From positions 1 to 64,000 of the forward strand of contig JBCCUP010000006.1 of NCBI GenBank assembly GCA_039196715.1: a DNA stretch of 64,000 bases, given 5' to 3'. The position numbers and the translations under genes are program-made. The stretch comes from Pseudomonadota bacterium (GTDB lineage: Bacteria > Pseudomonadota > Gammaproteobacteria > CALCKW01). This document shows, piece after piece, positions 49,476 to 61,244 of this stretch. Every line of letters begins with the position of its first letter. The first letter of the stretch is position 1. Below the pieces are notes generated by a model. The model had not been told where the DNA came from and ran no database searches. It saw nothing but the letters and a program-made list of their open reading frames with translations.

Positions 49476-50826
49476 ATGACAAAGCTGTTTATCAAGACGC
49501 ACGGCTGTCAGATGAACGAGTACGACTCCGCCAAGATGCTGGACGTGCTGCGTGAGTCGGACGCGGTCGAGCTGACCAATTCGCCTGAAGAGGCCGATAT
49601 CCTGCTGCTCAACACCTGCTCGATCCGAGAGAAAGCGCAGGAGAAGGTGTTTTCCGAACTCGGTCGGTGGAAGCCGCTGAAAGCGCGCAAACCGGGTGTG
49701 ATCATTGGCGTGGGTGGGTGCGTGGCGAGTCAGGAAGGCGACTACATCGCCGAGCGCGCGCCGCAGGTGGACATGGTGTTCGGGCCCCAGACACTCCACC
49801 GGCTCCCCGAACTCGTGGCCGAGGCGCGCGCCAGCCAGGCGCCCGTGGTCGACATCAGCTTCCCGGAGATCGAGAAATTCGATTGCCTGCCGGAGCCGCG
49901 CGCCGACGGGCCGAGCGCTTTTGTCTCGATCATGGAGGGGTGTTCGAAATACTGCAGCTTTTGCGTGGTGCCCTACACCCGGGGCGAAGAGATCAGTCGG
50001 CCGCTCGACGATGTGATTGCCGAGGTCGTCTCCCTGGCCAGGCAGGGCGTGCGCGAGGTCAACCTGCTGGGTCAGAACGTCAACGCCTACCGGGGTGACA
50101 CCCTCGACGGCGACCTGGCCGATCTCGCGGCGCTGATTCGGCGTGTCGCCGCCATTCCGGGTATCGATCGTATCCGCTTCACCACCTCGCACCCACGCGA
50201 GTTCAGCGACAACCTGATCGCCGCCTTCGCCGATGTGCCCGAGCTGGTGAGCTTCGTTCACTTGCCGGTGCAGAGCGGATCTGATCGGGTTCTGGCAGCG
50301 ATGAATCGCGGCCACACGCGACTGGAGTACAAGAGCCGGATTCGACGGCTGAAGGCCGCGCGCCCCGGCATCTGTCTCTCCTCCGATTTCATCGTCGGTT
50401 TCCCCGGTGAGACCGACGCCGACTTCGAGGACACACTGAAGTTGATCGAGGAGGTCGGTTTCGACCAGTCCTTCAGTTTCATCTACAGCGCGCGCCCGGG
50501 CACTCCCGCCGCGCAACTCGACGACCCGACACCGGCCGATGCGAAGAAAGCCCGGCTGCAGCGCTTGCAAAGCCAGGTCAACAGCCAGGCCGCAGCGATC
50601 AGCGACGCGATGGTCGGCACGGTGCAGCGCGTCTTGGTCGACCGGCCGGCGCGTCGCGGACAGGCCGAAGTGGCCGGCCGGACCGAAAACAACCGCGTGG
50701 TCAACTTCCCGGGCCACACGCGCCTGATCGGCAGCTTCGTCGACGTGCGCATCACCGAGGCCCGACCGAACTCGCTGCGTGGCGAGTTCATCGGTTTGAA
50801 CGACCCCTACCGACAGGAACACCACC

Positions 50827-50840
<14 letters not shown>
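49476..50840 (+). CDS. miaB: tRNA-2-methylthio-N6-dimethylallyladenosine synthase
   Basis: Radical-SAM enzyme adding a methylthio group to A37 of tRNAs reading UNN codons. 454 residues. The N-terminal UPF0004 domain carries the cysteines of the auxiliary cluster ([32 protein letters not shown]). The radical-SAM CxxxCxxC motif is [17 protein letters not shown], followed by [12 protein letters not shown], and the C-terminal TRAM domain begins near residue 380. It heads the miaB-ybeZ-ybeY-corC-lnt block and overlaps ybeZ by 14 bases. Confidence 0.97.
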
Positions 50841-51830
<990 letters not shown>

Positions 51831-51834
<4 letters not shown>

Positions 51835-52373
51835 ACCCCGAGCGCGCCGATGTGCACGAGACCTGGACGGGCCGCATCTGCGTGCAGGTGGGGGGCACGA
51901 CCGCGCTCGATGATGTGCCGGGCGGCGTGGAACTGGCCGTCGAGGCCGCTGAACTCGCGTTGCCGCCGACCGGGCCAGGCTGCACCGTCCGGCTCGTCGA
52001 CGAGGCCGAGAGCCGGCGCCTGAACCACCAGCACAGGGGGCGCGACGCGGCCACCAACGTGCTGTCGTTTCCGAACGCGCTGCCGGCCGAGTGGCTCGCC
52101 GTGCTGCCCGAGGACCAGGCGCCGCGCACCCTCGGCGACATTGCGGTCTGCCTGCCCGTGACCCGAGCCGAGGCGGCCACCCAGGGCAAGCGGCTTCGGG
52201 ACCATTTCGTGCACTTGATTGTGCACGGTGTCTTGCATCTTCGGGGATTCGATCATATAACCGACCCCGAAGCCGAGGAGATGGAGCGACTCGAGTGTGA
52301 GCTGCTCGCCTCCCGTGGCATCGGCAACCCATACGACGACACACGAGGTCACCCAACCGACAGCCATGGCTGA
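51831..52373 (+). CDS. ybeY: endoribonuclease YbeY
   Basis: Metal-dependent RNase involved in 16S rRNA 3' maturation and ribosome quality control. 180 residues from GTG 51831 in the overlap with ybeZ. The zinc motif H-x3-H-x5-H is HGVLHLRGFDH near the C-terminus, preceded by LRDHFVHLIV. ATNVLSFPNALPAEW is the other conserved stretch. Its end overlaps the corC start by 8 bases. Confidence 0.96.
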
Positions 52374-53205
52374 CGACAACCCCGACAGTAGTCAGCGCTC
52401 CTTCGTGGGGCGCATAGCACAAGCACTCGGTGGTGAGCCCCGAGACCGCAAAGAGCTCACCGAAATCCTGACCGATGCACACGAAAGGGCGCTACTCGAC
52501 GGCGATTCGTTGTCGATGATCAATGGCGTGTTCGAAGTCGCCGACATGCAGGTGCGGGATGTGATGATTCCTCGGGGCCAGATGGTCTGCGTGGAATCCG
52601 ACTCGCCGTTCTCCGAAATCCTCGAAACCGTCATCGAATCGGGCCACTCGCGCTTTCCGGTGGTGGGCGAGAGCCGGGACGAGATGTGCGGCGTGCTGCT
52701 CGCCAAGGACATCCTGAAAGTCGTCGCGGCGGGCACCGATTTCGTCATGCAGGACCACCTTCGCAAGGCGGTTCTGACCCCCGAGAGCAAACGACTGAAC
52801 GTGCTGCTCCGGGATTTCCGCAACAACCGCAACCACATGGCGATCGTGATCGACGAGTACGGTGGCGTCGCCGGGCTGGTCACCATCGAGGACGTCCTTG
52901 AGCAGATTGTCGGCGACATCGACGACGAGCACGACACCGAGGAGGACGCGAACATCCGCGAGCAGGGCGAACAGCACTATGCGGTGCAGGCACTGACGCC
53001 GATCGAGGACGTCAACGACCTGCTCGGCCTGGCGTTTTCCGACGAGGAGTTCGACACCATCGGCGGCCTGGTGACACACGCCTTTGGCCGCGTGCCCGAA
53101 GCCGGCGAGTCCGTGGCGCTCCAGGGCTGGGAGTTCGCGGTGGTCGCCGCCGACAAGCGCCGCATCGAGTCGCTCTCCGTGATGCCGGCCGCCCAGCCGG
53201 GCTGA
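52366..53205 (+). CDS. corC: magnesium/cobalt efflux protein CorC (CBS-domain protein)
   Basis: 279 residues from ATG 52366 (MADDNPDSSQRSFVGRIAQA). The upstream in-frame GTG/TTG region lies inside ybeY. Two CBS domains (about 70-190) with VRDVMIPRGQMVCVESDSPF and MAIVIDEYGGVAGLVTIEDV are followed by the CorC_HlyC domain (about 205-275) containing FDTIGGLVTHAFGRVPEAGE. There are no membrane segments, so it is a cytosolic or peripheral protein. The block position next to lnt matches E. coli ybeX. Implicated in Mg/Co resistance and, more recently, ribosome homeostasis; its precise role is debated. Confidence 0.93.
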   Translation: MADDNPDSSQRSFVGRIAQALGGEPRDRKELTEILTDAHERALLDGDSLSMINGVFEVADMQVRDVMIPRGQMVCVESDSPFSEILETVIESGHSRFPVVGESRDEMCGVLLAKDILKVVAAGTDFVMQDHLRKAVLTPESKRLNVLLRDFRNNRNHMAIVIDEYGGVAGLVTIEDVLEQIVGDIDDEHDTEEDANIREQGEQHYAVQALTPIEDVNDLLGLAFSDEEFDTIGGLVTHAFGRVPEAGESVALQGWEFAVVAADKRRIESLSVMPAAQPG

Positions 53206-53266
53206 ACCGTTCTGCACTCGGTCGCCGCGGTGGCCGCCGGGCGGCCCTGCTGCGTCGCACGCCGAG

Positions 53267-54796
53267 ATGATCACGCTTCCCGCCCCCCACTCCCGCTGGC
53301 GCGATGGGCTCGCCGTTTTCGCCGGCGCGCTCTACCCCTTGGGCTTTGCACCGATCGGCTTTCGGCCCGCCGTGGTCGTGGCCCTGGTGCTGTTCTGGTG
53401 GTCGCTCGACGGCCTCGCACCGCGGCGCGCCGCTGCGCGCGGCTACCTTTTCGGACTCGGCCTGTTCGGTGTCGGAGTGGCCTGGGTGTACGAGAGTCTG
53501 CGCTACTTCGGCGAGGCGATCGCCGCGGTGGCGCTGCTCGGCACGGCGGCGTTCATCGCCGTTGCCGCGCTCTACACGGCGCTGTTCGCCTGGCTCTGGG
53601 CGCGCGGCTTTGGCGGGCCGTTGCCGTTTGCCTCGCGTTGTCTCGCGCTGCCGTCCCTGTGGGTGCTGGTCGAGTGGTTCCGCGGTTGGTTTCTTGGCGG
53701 CTTCCCCTGGCTCGTCAGCGGCTATGCCACGCTTGACACCCCGCTCGACGCCTCTGCGGCAGTCGTCGGTGTCTACGGTGCGGGGTGGCTGTTGCTGCTG
53801 TTGCCCGCGTGGCTCGCTTGCCTGTGCAGCCGGCCGGCGGTGGGCCGGGCGTCAGCGGCGGCGCTGGTTGTGGCACTCGTGTTCACGGGTGGCGCGGCAC
53901 AGCTCCGCCTGCTCGAGTTCACCTCGCCGGTCGGGGAGCCGCTCCGGGTGCGCATGGTGCAGGGCAACATCGAACAGGGCATCAAATTCGACCCCGACAA
54001 CCTCGTGCCCTCGCTGGCGCGCTACGTCAGCCTGTCGAAGCAGGGCGGGGCCGACTACGATGTGCTGGTCTGGCCCGAGACCGCGGTGCCGGCGTTCTTC
54101 GACCAGGTCGGGCCGGTGATCGGCGGGTTTCGCGACGACCTGGTGGCGCAGGGACGGCACTGGTTGATTGGCGGCTTTTCCTTCGACTGGGACACGCGGC
54201 GCGTGTTCAATGCTGTTCGGCTGATCACCGACCCGGCCTTGCCGGAGTACCGCAAGCACCACCTCGTGCCGTTTGGGGAATACCTGCCATTCCGCGGGTT
54301 GCTCGACGCCCTCTCGGCGATCATCGCGGTGCCGATGTCGGATATTTCAGCCGGTCCAACACAACCCGAACCGCTGCATCTCGGGCCCGTCCGCGTGGCG
54401 GTGTCGATCTGCTACGAAGACGCGTTCGGGGAGGAGCTGATTCGCCAGCTGCCGGTGGCCAATCTGCTGGTCAACGTGAGCAACGACGCGTGGTTCGGCG
54501 ACAGCTGGGCGCCCGCGCAACACCACGAGATCGCCCGCATGCGCACCATCGAAACCGGCCGTCCCCAGCTGCGCGCCACCAACACCGGCATCACATCCCT
54601 GGTGGATCACCGCGGCCGGGTGCGCGAGAGCGGGCCGTCCTTCGTCGAGGCGGTGGTCGACGTCGACGTGCAGCCACGCGAGGGCACGACACCCTACGTC
54701 AACGGGGGCAATGTCCCGGTGGTGCTGGTGCTGGTACTCGGCGTCGGTGTGCCGGGGGTGTTGGCCTGGCGTCGGCGCTTGGCCTATACTGTCTGA
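53267..54796 (+). CDS. lnt: apolipoprotein N-acyltransferase
   Basis: Adds the third acyl chain to lipoproteins at the periplasmic face of the inner membrane. 509 residues: about six membrane segments (10-215), then a nitrilase-fold domain (about 225-485) and a final membrane segment. Catalytic triad in context: Glu of VWPETAVPAFF, Lys of EYRKHHLVPFGEYLP, Cys of VSICYEDAFGEEL. A promoter for gcvT lies in its last codons. Confidence 0.96.
   Translation: MITLPAPHSRWRDGLAVFAGALYPLGFAPIGFRPAVVVALVLFWWSLDGLAPRRAAARGYLFGLGLFGVGVAWVYESLRYFGEAIAAVALLGTAAFIAVAALYTALFAWLWARGFGGPLPFASRCLALPSLWVLVEWFRGWFLGGFPWLVSGYATLDTPLDASAAVVGVYGAGWLLLLLPAWLACLCSRPAVGRASAAALVVALVFTGGAAQLRLLEFTSPVGEPLRVRMVQGNIEQGIKFDPDNLVPSLARYVSLSKQGGADYDVLVWPETAVPAFFDQVGPVIGGFRDDLVAQGRHWLIGGFSFDWDTRRVFNAVRLITDPALPEYRKHHLVPFGEYLPFRGLLDALSAIIAVPMSDISAGPTQPEPLHLGPVRVAVSICYEDAFGEELIRQLPVANLLVNVSNDAWFGDSWAPAQHHEIARMRTIETGRPQLRATNTGITSLVDHRGRVRESGPSFVEAVVDVDVQPREGTTPYVNGGNVPVVLVLVLGVGVPGVLAWRRRLAYTV
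54761..54790 (+). promoter_or_regulatory. promoter within the 3' end of lnt, driving gcvTHP
   Basis: TTGGCC (54761-54766) and TATACT (54785-54790) are separated by 18 bases, ending 6 bases before the lnt stop codon. The transcript would start near 54797, immediately ahead of the glycine riboswitch. Confidence 0.55.
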
Positions 54797-54807
54797 CGAC
54801 GTTACGT

Positions 54808-54980
54808 TCTGCAGGGAGAGTGCTCGCACTGCGAGCCGCCGAAGGCGCAACCCGCCCGGAAACGCTCAGGTACCCGGACCTGCAGAAACAGTCGACTCTG
54901 GAGAGTGGCGCGAGACGCGCCCGCCAACGGGGTAAGGCCGCGTCAGCGGCTCAATCTCTCAGGTAACCGGACAGAGGGGC
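54808..54980 (+). ncRNA. tandem glycine riboswitch
   Basis: Two adjacent copies of the glycine aptamer pattern. The first (about 54810-54893) starts GCAGGGAGAGTG, has GCCGAAGG and closes with AACGCTCAGGTACCCGGAC and CTGC. The second (about 54895-54978) starts CTCTGGAGAGTGG, has CCAACGGGGTAAGG and closes with ATCTCTCAGGTAACCGGAC and AGAGG. It is directly upstream of gcvT, the usual target. No T-run terminator is seen before the ATG at 55031, so control at translation is more likely than at termination (inference). Confidence 0.93.
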
Positions 54981-55030
54981 GATGCGACGCGCACAGGCGT
55001 GTCGGTCATCTGACCCGAACGGAAAACCTG

Positions 55031-56140
55031 ATGCCCCAACACACCCCGCTGCACCAACAACACCTCGATGCCGGTGGCAAGGTCGTGGACTTTGCAGGCT
55101 GGGCACTGCCGATCAATTACGGCTCGCAAGTCGATGAGCACCACGCGGTGCGCCGTCACGCCGGTATGTTCGATGTCTCGCACATGGCGCACACGTCGGT
55201 CGAGGGTGCGGGTGCGACCGCGTTCCTGCGCCGTTTGCTCGGCAACGACGTGGCGAAACTCGACACCGATGGACGCGCGCTCTACAGCTGCATGCTCAAC
55301 CCGGACGGCGGTGTGATCGACGACCTGATTGCCTACCGCTTCGGCGACAACCGCTACCGCGTCATCAGCAACGCGGCCACACGCGAGTCGGACGCTGCCT
55401 GGATGGCCCAGGTGGCGGCGGACTTCGAGGTCGCGCTCACCTCTGACGATGCGCTCGCCATGGTGGCCGTGCAGGGGCCCGAGGCGATTGACAAGGCAGT
55501 CGCTGCGCTGGCGTCGGACGTCGGACGGCAGGCCGCAGCGCTCGACCGGTTTCAGGCGATCGAGCACGGCGACGTGTTTGTCGGGCGCACCGGCTACACC
55601 GGTGAAGACGGTTTCGAGGTGGCTGTGCCGGCTGCCGACGCCGATGCTCTGTGGCAGGCGTTGTTGGCGCAGGGAGTCAGCCCTGCGGGTCTCGGCGCGC
55701 GCGACACGCTGCGGCTCGAGGCGGGCATGGCTCTCTACGGCAACGATCTCGACGACGGCGTCACGCCGCTCGAATCGCGCCTCGGTTGGACGGTTGACTG
55801 GTCGGATCCGGATCGGGATTTTATCGGTCGTGCACCCCTCGAACGCCAGCGCGCGGACGGCGTCACCCGGCAGTTGGTCGGGCTGGTGCTGGACGGCCGT
55901 GGGGTGCTGCGCGGCCACCAGGACGTCTACGACGGCGATCGCCATATTGGTCAGATTACCAGCGGGGGATTCTCGCCCACGACCGCGCGTTCGGTCGCGC
56001 TCGCCCGTGTCGAGCATCCCTGCAGAGAGACCTTGAACGTTGACATTCGGGGGCGTCACGTCCCGGTCACGGTTGTGCCGTTTCCCTTTGTGAGGAACGG
56101 CCAATCCACACTGCCAAGCAACGAGGAGAGGGGAACATGA
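55031..56140 (+). CDS. gcvT: glycine cleavage system T protein (aminomethyltransferase)
   Basis: Transfers the methylene group from aminomethylated H protein to tetrahydrofolate and releases ammonia. ATG 55031 gives 369 residues ([20 protein letters not shown]); the upstream open frame is the riboswitch. [38 protein letters not shown] and [20 protein letters not shown] are family landmarks. First gene of gcvTHP under the glycine riboswitch; overlaps gcvH by 4 bases. Confidence 0.96.
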   Translation: MPQHTPLHQQHLDAGGKVVDFAGWALPINYGSQVDEHHAVRRHAGMFDVSHMAHTSVEGAGATAFLRRLLGNDVAKLDTDGRALYSCMLNPDGGVIDDLIAYRFGDNRYRVISNAATRESDAAWMAQVAADFEVALTSDDALAMVAVQGPEAIDKAVAALASDVGRQAAALDRFQAIEHGDVFVGRTGYTGEDGFEVAVPAADADALWQALLAQGVSPAGLGARDTLRLEAGMALYGNDLDDGVTPLESRLGWTVDWSDPDRDFIGRAPLERQRADGVTRQLVGLVLDGRGVLRGHQDVYDGDRHIGQITSGGFSPTTARSVALARVEHPCRETLNVDIRGRHVPVTVVPFPFVRNGQSTLPSNEERGT

Positions 56141-56514
56141 ACTTGCCATCGGATCTGAAATACGCCGAGAGCCACGAGTGGTGCAAACTCGAAGAGGGGC
56201 GTGCAACGTGTGGTATCAGCGACTACGCACAAGACCAGCTCGGTGATGTGGTGTTCGTCGAGGTGCCGGAGGTCGGGCGTGTGGTCGAGGCCGGCGAAGC
56301 GATCGCCGTGGTCGAGTCGGTGAAATCCGCGTCCGACATCTACGCACCGGTCGGTGGCACCGTGATCGAGGTCAACGGCGAACTGGCCGACAGCCCGGAA
56401 CTGGTCAACGACGCGCCCTACGAGAACGGTTGGTTGTTCGTGATCGAGCCGAGCGACGCGTCTCAGGCGGACGCGTTGCTTGACGCCGACGGCTATCAGG
56501 CGAGCATCGGCTGA
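56137..56514 (+). CDS. gcvH: glycine cleavage system H protein
   Basis: Lipoyl carrier shuttling the aminomethyl group between P, T and L proteins. 125 residues. The lipoylation lysine is Lys63 in [17 protein letters not shown], and [20 protein letters not shown] opens the protein. ATGA overlap with gcvT; TGATG one-base overlap with gcvP. Confidence 0.97.
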   Translation: MNLPSDLKYAESHEWCKLEEGRATCGISDYAQDQLGDVVFVEVPEVGRVVEAGEAIAVVESVKSASDIYAPVGGTVIEVNGELADSPELVNDAPYENGWLFVIEPSDASQADALLDADGYQASIG

Positions 56515-59351
56515 TGAGCGAGTCTGTTTCCCCCTTTCTCAAGCGTCACATCGGGCCAAGCGACGCTGATCAGCGTCGGATGCTGGCGAAACTCGACGTG
56601 TTGAGCCTGGACGCCCTGATCGAGCAGATCGTGCCGGCGTCGATCCGTCGGCAGGACACCATGCAGTTGCCGCCACCACTCGACGAACCTGCTGCGCTTG
56701 CAGAGCTCGCCGATAAAGCCTGCGGCAACACGGTTGCTCGCAGCCTGATCGGGCAGGGGTATTTTGGCACGCACACGCCGCCTGTGATCGCGCGGAACGT
56801 GTTCGAGAACCCGGGCTGGTACACCGCCTACACGCCGTATCAGCCCGAGATATCGCAAGGCCGGCTCGAGGTGCTGTTCTACTTTCAGACGCTGGTCACC
56901 GAGCTCACCGGGCTGGCCGTCGCCGGCGCGTCCTTGCTCGACGAGGCGACCGCGGCGGCTGAAGCGATGGCGCTTGCCCACCGCCAGGTGCGCGGGCGCG
57001 ACCGGTTTCTGGTCTCGCGCCACTGCCACCCGCAAACCCTCGACGTGGTGCGTACCCGTGCGACACCGCTGGGTATCGAGGTTGTCGAATTCGACGACGA
57101 CGACGGTGTGGACGCCAGCGACGCCTTCGCCGTGCTGTTGCAGTACCCACGCACCACCGGCGGCGTCTGTGACTGCAGCGCGCTGGCGAAGGCCGCGCAC
57201 GACGCCGGCGCTCTGGTGATCGCCGCGACCGACCTGCTGGCGCTCACACTGCTGACCCCGCCCGGGCAGTGGGGTGCCGACATCGCAGTCGGCAGCGCAC
57301 AGCGCTTTGGCGTGCCACTGGGCTTTGGCGGACCGCATGCGGGGTTTCTCGCCGCGACCGACAAACTCAAACGCAACCTGCCGGGGCGTCTGGTAGGGCA
57401 ATCCATCGACGCGGCCGGGCGGGCTGCCTACCGCCTGGCTCTGCAGACGCGCGAGCAGCACATTCGACGTGAAAAAGCGACCTCGAACATCTGCACTGCG
57501 CAGGCGCTGCTTGCGATCATGGCGACGTTGTACGCCTGCTACCACGGCTTTGGCGGCCTGCGTGAGATTGCCACTGACGTTGCCGGAAAAACCGCAAGCC
57601 TGGTCAATGCGTTGCGGGCGCTCGGTTTCGCGGTCGACGAGGCTGACCGATTCGACACCGTGACGATTGCGGCTGACGATGCCGAGGCGCTGCTGACGGC
57701 CGCCGAAGACGCCGGGTTCAACCTGCGTCCGCTCGACAGCGGGGTTGGCATTGCGCTCGATGAAACCGTGACCCGGGACGAGCTCGACGCCTTGCTTGCC
57801 GCGCTGGCGGCAGCCCGTGGCGTTGCGCCGGTTTCCTGTGCGGTGGCCGCACCACAAATTGCAACTGCGCTCCTTCGCAGTGACCGGCCACTCACGCAGG
57901 CCGTGTTCAACCGGTATCAGAGCGAAACCGAGATGATGCGTTACCTGCGGCTGTTGGCCGACCGCGACATCGCGCTCGACCGTGCGATGATTCCGCTGGG
58001 CTCGTGCACCATGAAGTTGAACGCGGCGAGCGAGATGATGCCGGTCAGCTGGCCGGCGTTTGCGGGGGTGCACCCCTTTGCGCCAACCTCGCAGACGGCC
58101 GGCTACGCCAGCCTGATCGACGACCTCGAAGCCTGGCTGTGTGCCTGCACTGGCTACGATGCGATGTCGCTGCAGCCCAATGCTGGCAGTCAGGGTGAGT
58201 ACGCCGGTCTGTTGGCCATTCAGCGTTACCACGCCTCGCGCGGTGACCACCACCGTGACGTCTGCCTGATTCCGCAGTCCGCGCACGGCACCAACCCGGC
58301 GAGTGCCCAGATGTGCGGCATGCGCGTGGTGGTGGTGGCTTGCGACGACCGCGGCGACGTCGACGTCTCGGACCTTCAAGACAAGATCGACGCGCACCGT
58401 GAGCAGCTCGCGGCCATCATGATCACCTACCCGTCCACCCATGGCGTGTTCGAGCAAGCCGTGCGCGACATCTGCGACCGCGTTCACGCGGCGGGTGGCC
58501 AGGTGTACATCGACGGCGCGAACCTGAACGCGCAGGTGGGATTGGCGGCACCGGGTGAGTACGGCGGAGACGTGTCGCACCTCAACCTGCACAAGACTTT
58601 CTGCATTCCGCACGGTGGCGGTGGGCCGGGTGTCGGGCCAATCGGTGTGAAGGCACACCTGGCGCCCTTCCTGCCGGGGCACCGTGCCTGGGGTGACCAA
58701 ACCGGTGTCGTCGCGGCGGCCCCCTACGGCTCGGCGAGCATCCTCCCGATCGTCTGGATGTACCTGCGCATGATGGGCAGCGAGGGCTTGCGTCAGGCGA
58801 GCGCAGTGGCGCTGCTGAGCGCGAATTACATTGCGCGGCGCATTGGTCACGTTTTCCCGGTGCTCTACAGTGATGACAACGGCCGCGTGGCGCACGAGTG
58901 CATCATCGACCTGCGGCCGGTCAAGGACGAGCTTGGCGTGACGGTCGATGACGTGGCGAAGCGCCTGATCGACTTCGGTTTTCACGCGCCGACCATGTCC
59001 TTCCCAGTGGCGGGCACGCTGATGATCGAGCCGACAGAGAGCGAGTCGTTGGCTGAGGTTGACCGCTTCTGCGATGCGATGCTGGCCATCGGAGAGGAGA
59101 TCGACGCGATCCGCAACGGTGCCTACGCGGCCGAAGACAGCCCGCTGCGGCACGCACCACACACGGCGAGTGACCTGCTCGCGGACGACTGGACTCGCCC
59201 CTACAGCCGTCAGCAGGGCGCGTTTCCAGCTGGGGTACAGCAGGCCCAGGCCAAGTATTGGCCGCCGGTGTCGCGGATTGACAACGTCTACGGCGACCGC
59301 AACCTCGTGTGCGCGTGCCCTCCGCTGGAGGACTACGCCGAGTCCGCCTGA
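56514..59351 (+). CDS. gcvP: glycine dehydrogenase (decarboxylating), P protein
   Basis: PLP enzyme that decarboxylates glycine and loads the H protein lipoyl arm. 945 residues as a single chain (both halves fused), as in E. coli. The N-half contains [20 protein letters not shown] and [14 protein letters not shown]. The C-half has the PLP lysine in [20 protein letters not shown], with [16 protein letters not shown] and [11 protein letters not shown]. No lpd (L protein) gene lies alongside. Confidence 0.97.
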   Translation: MSESVSPFLKRHIGPSDADQRRMLAKLDVLSLDALIEQIVPASIRRQDTMQLPPPLDEPAALAELADKACGNTVARSLIGQGYFGTHTPPVIARNVFENPGWYTAYTPYQPEISQGRLEVLFYFQTLVTELTGLAVAGASLLDEATAAAEAMALAHRQVRGRDRFLVSRHCHPQTLDVVRTRATPLGIEVVEFDDDDGVDASDAFAVLLQYPRTTGGVCDCSALAKAAHDAGALVIAATDLLALTLLTPPGQWGADIAVGSAQRFGVPLGFGGPHAGFLAATDKLKRNLPGRLVGQSIDAAGRAAYRLALQTREQHIRREKATSNICTAQALLAIMATLYACYHGFGGLREIATDVAGKTASLVNALRALGFAVDEADRFDTVTIAADDAEALLTAAEDAGFNLRPLDSGVGIALDETVTRDELDALLAALAAARGVAPVSCAVAAPQIATALLRSDRPLTQAVFNRYQSETEMMRYLRLLADRDIALDRAMIPLGSCTMKLNAASEMMPVSWPAFAGVHPFAPTSQTAGYASLIDDLEAWLCACTGYDAMSLQPNAGSQGEYAGLLAIQRYHASRGDHHRDVCLIPQSAHGTNPASAQMCGMRVVVVACDDRGDVDVSDLQDKIDAHREQLAAIMITYPSTHGVFEQAVRDICDRVHAAGGQVYIDGANLNAQVGLAAPGEYGGDVSHLNLHKTFCIPHGGGGPGVGPIGVKAHLAPFLPGHRAWGDQTGVVAAAPYGSASILPIVWMYLRMMGSEGLRQASAVALLSANYIARRIGHVFPVLYSDDNGRVAHECIIDLRPVKDELGVTVDDVAKRLIDFGFHAPTMSFPVAGTLMIEPTESESLAEVDRFCDAMLAIGEEIDAIRNGAYAAEDSPLRHAPHTASDLLADDWTRPYSRQQGAFPAGVQQAQAKYWPPVSRIDNVYGDRNLVCACPPLEDYAESA

Positions 59352-59377
59352 TGCCGCTTGCTGCTTGCGGCGGAATT

Positions 59378-59423
59378 CCCGTCACCGTCACAATGCGCGG
59401 CATCGCAGCATGACGGTGACGGG
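59378..59423 (+). promoter_or_regulatory. 13-bp perfect inverted repeat abutting a start codon
   Basis: Arms 59378-59390 (CCCGTCACCGTCA) and 59411-59423 (TGACGGTGACGGG) are perfect complements with a 20-base spacer that has an inner TGCG / CGCA stem. The right arm ends one base before the ATG at 59424 and covers the whole ribosome-binding region. A six-codon frame (ATG 59410 to TGA 59427) encodes five residues in the right arm and overlaps the main ATG. It could be a protein operator or a translation-blocking RNA hairpin. Confidence 0.6.
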
Positions 59424-60959
59424 ATGAATCAGCGTGAAGCAAGCCGCATTCGGAAAGCGGGCGCGGCCAGCGTGGGCGGGCTGTTCCGCTCGCGTGCGGA
59501 AGCCAACCCGGCGCACCCCGCCATTGTCGAGGCCGGGCGACGTGTCAGTTACCGGGAGTGTGAGCAGCGCAGTAACGCCATGGCGGCCATGCTGCGCGCG
59601 CGCGGTTTCGTGCGTGGTGACAGGGTTGCGCTTCTGGCACGAAATTGCCTCGAATACGTCGAGCTTGAACTCGCTGCGGCCAAGTGCGGCGCGATCACCG
59701 CGGCCCTGAACTGGCGTCTCGGCACACGCGAGCTCGCGCACTGCATCACCCTGGTCAGCCCGAGGCTGTTGATCCTGCAAGCCGAGTTCGATGATGCAAT
59801 CGCCGCCATTGACGGACTCGATGTGCCGTGCTTGCGTATCGGAGCCGAGCTCGATGCGGCGTTCGCCGCACACCTCGGCGAACCCGTGGACATCGAGGCG
59901 GGTGGCGAAGACGGTCTGATCATCCTCTACACCAGCGGCACCACCGGCTTGCCGAAGGGGGCATTGGTGTCTCACCGTGCCATGGTCGCGAGGGCACAAT
60001 GCTACCGCTCGGAGATGGACGTACCGATCGGGGACAATTTTGTCGCCTGGGCGCCGATGTACCACATGGCCTCGACCGACCATATGCTCGCCACCCTGAT
60101 GTCGGGGGGCACGGTCTACCCGGTCGACGGCTACGACGCCGATCGGCTGATCGACCTGCTCGAAGCCGTGCCGATGCGCTACCTGATCGTGATGCCCGGT
60201 ATGGTCGGTGACTTCGCCTCGCGCTTGCGTGCCCGCGAGGCCAAGGTGGTCGGGGTGGGCATTTGTGGTGCCATGGCCGACCTCGTGCCGGCCGATGACA
60301 TTGCAGCGATCACGGCGGCGCTCGACGCGCCGTACCTCAACACTTTCGGTGCGACCGAAACCGGCTTCCCGCCTGCCACCGGCGCGCTGTTGGACATTGG
60401 CGTCCCGCCCAGCAACCTCGCCAAACGGCAAAGTGCGTTCTGTGAGATCAAGTTGGTCGATCCCGAGGGCTTGACGGTGCCGATTGGCGAACCCGGCGAA
60501 GTTGCCGTGCGTGGTCCCACGGTGTTCAGCGGCTACTGGGAGAACGAGGAGACCAACCTCCACGACTTTCGCGACGGCTGGTTTCACATGGGTGATGTGC
60601 TCAGGCGCAACCCCGATGGCACGCTCGACTATGTCGATCGGGTGAAGTACCTGATCAAGTCCGGTGGCGAAAACATCTACCCGGCGGAAGTCGAGGGGGT
60701 GTTGAAGCTCCACCCTGCGGTGGTGGAGGCCGTGGTGGTCAGGCAGCCGGATCCCACGTGGGGTGAGGTGCCGGTGGCCTTCATCGTCACCGACGGCAGC
60801 GCGGTCGCCGTCGGCGAACTCGAGGCCTGTTGCCTCGAGGGGTTGGCGCGCTACAAGCACCCGCGGGACTACCGCATTGTCGCCCATGCAGACATACCCC
60901 GGTCGACCACCGGCAAGATCCAGCGTCACCACCTGGAAACGCGGTTGCGCGACGGCTAG
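59424..60959 (+). CDS. acyl-CoA synthetase / AMP-dependent ligase family protein
   Basis: Adenylate-forming enzyme activating a carboxylic acid to an acyl-AMP and then probably a CoA thioester. ATG 59424 gives 511 residues (MNQREASRIRKAGAASVGGL). The P-loop-like A3 motif LYTSGTTGLPKGALVSHRA, the A5-like motif NTFGATETGF, the A7/A8 region FHMGDVLRRNPDGTLDYVDR with VKYLIKSGGENIYPAEVEGV, and the catalytic Lys in RSTTGKIQRHHLE are intact. Acid substrate is unknown; long- or medium-chain and aryl acids are all possible. It is 72 bases after gcvP but separated by the inverted repeat. Confidence 0.87.
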   Translation: MNQREASRIRKAGAASVGGLFRSRAEANPAHPAIVEAGRRVSYRECEQRSNAMAAMLRARGFVRGDRVALLARNCLEYVELELAAAKCGAITAALNWRLGTRELAHCITLVSPRLLILQAEFDDAIAAIDGLDVPCLRIGAELDAAFAAHLGEPVDIEAGGEDGLIILYTSGTTGLPKGALVSHRAMVARAQCYRSEMDVPIGDNFVAWAPMYHMASTDHMLATLMSGGTVYPVDGYDADRLIDLLEAVPMRYLIVMPGMVGDFASRLRAREAKVVGVGICGAMADLVPADDIAAITAALDAPYLNTFGATETGFPPATGALLDIGVPPSNLAKRQSAFCEIKLVDPEGLTVPIGEPGEVAVRGPTVFSGYWENEETNLHDFRDGWFHMGDVLRRNPDGTLDYVDRVKYLIKSGGENIYPAEVEGVLKLHPAVVEAVVVRQPDPTWGEVPVAFIVTDGSAVAVGELEACCLEGLARYKHPRDYRIVAHADIPRSTTGKIQRHHLETRLRDG

Positions 60960-61244
60960 GCCGCGGGGTCGGCGTGGCGTGGCCCGGTATCCCGTGCCAG
61001 CGCCCGTCGAGGAGTCACCTGTGCGACGCCGACTGCGGCGAGTGGTTTTCCCCCGGGGACGGCGTTGAGGACAGTGCCAACGCCAGTTGATCCCCGAGAC
61101 TGCCCATCAGTGCCGTGTTGCTGCGGTTGAGTTGCCTCGGGCTCTGTCTCATCACACCTGAATTATGTCGTTTCGCTGCCGCTAAGGGTTCAGTTGTCAC
61201 CCCGACGCGGCAGGATGTTACGAGCTGTCAGCAGCACGAGCCGT

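Noticed and set aside
60960-61244. Possible c-di-GMP riboswitch or small gene ahead of the GGDEF/EAL gene
   Set aside because: No GEMM-like conserved segments, no frame with a plausible start and product, and only weak promoter-like hexamers.
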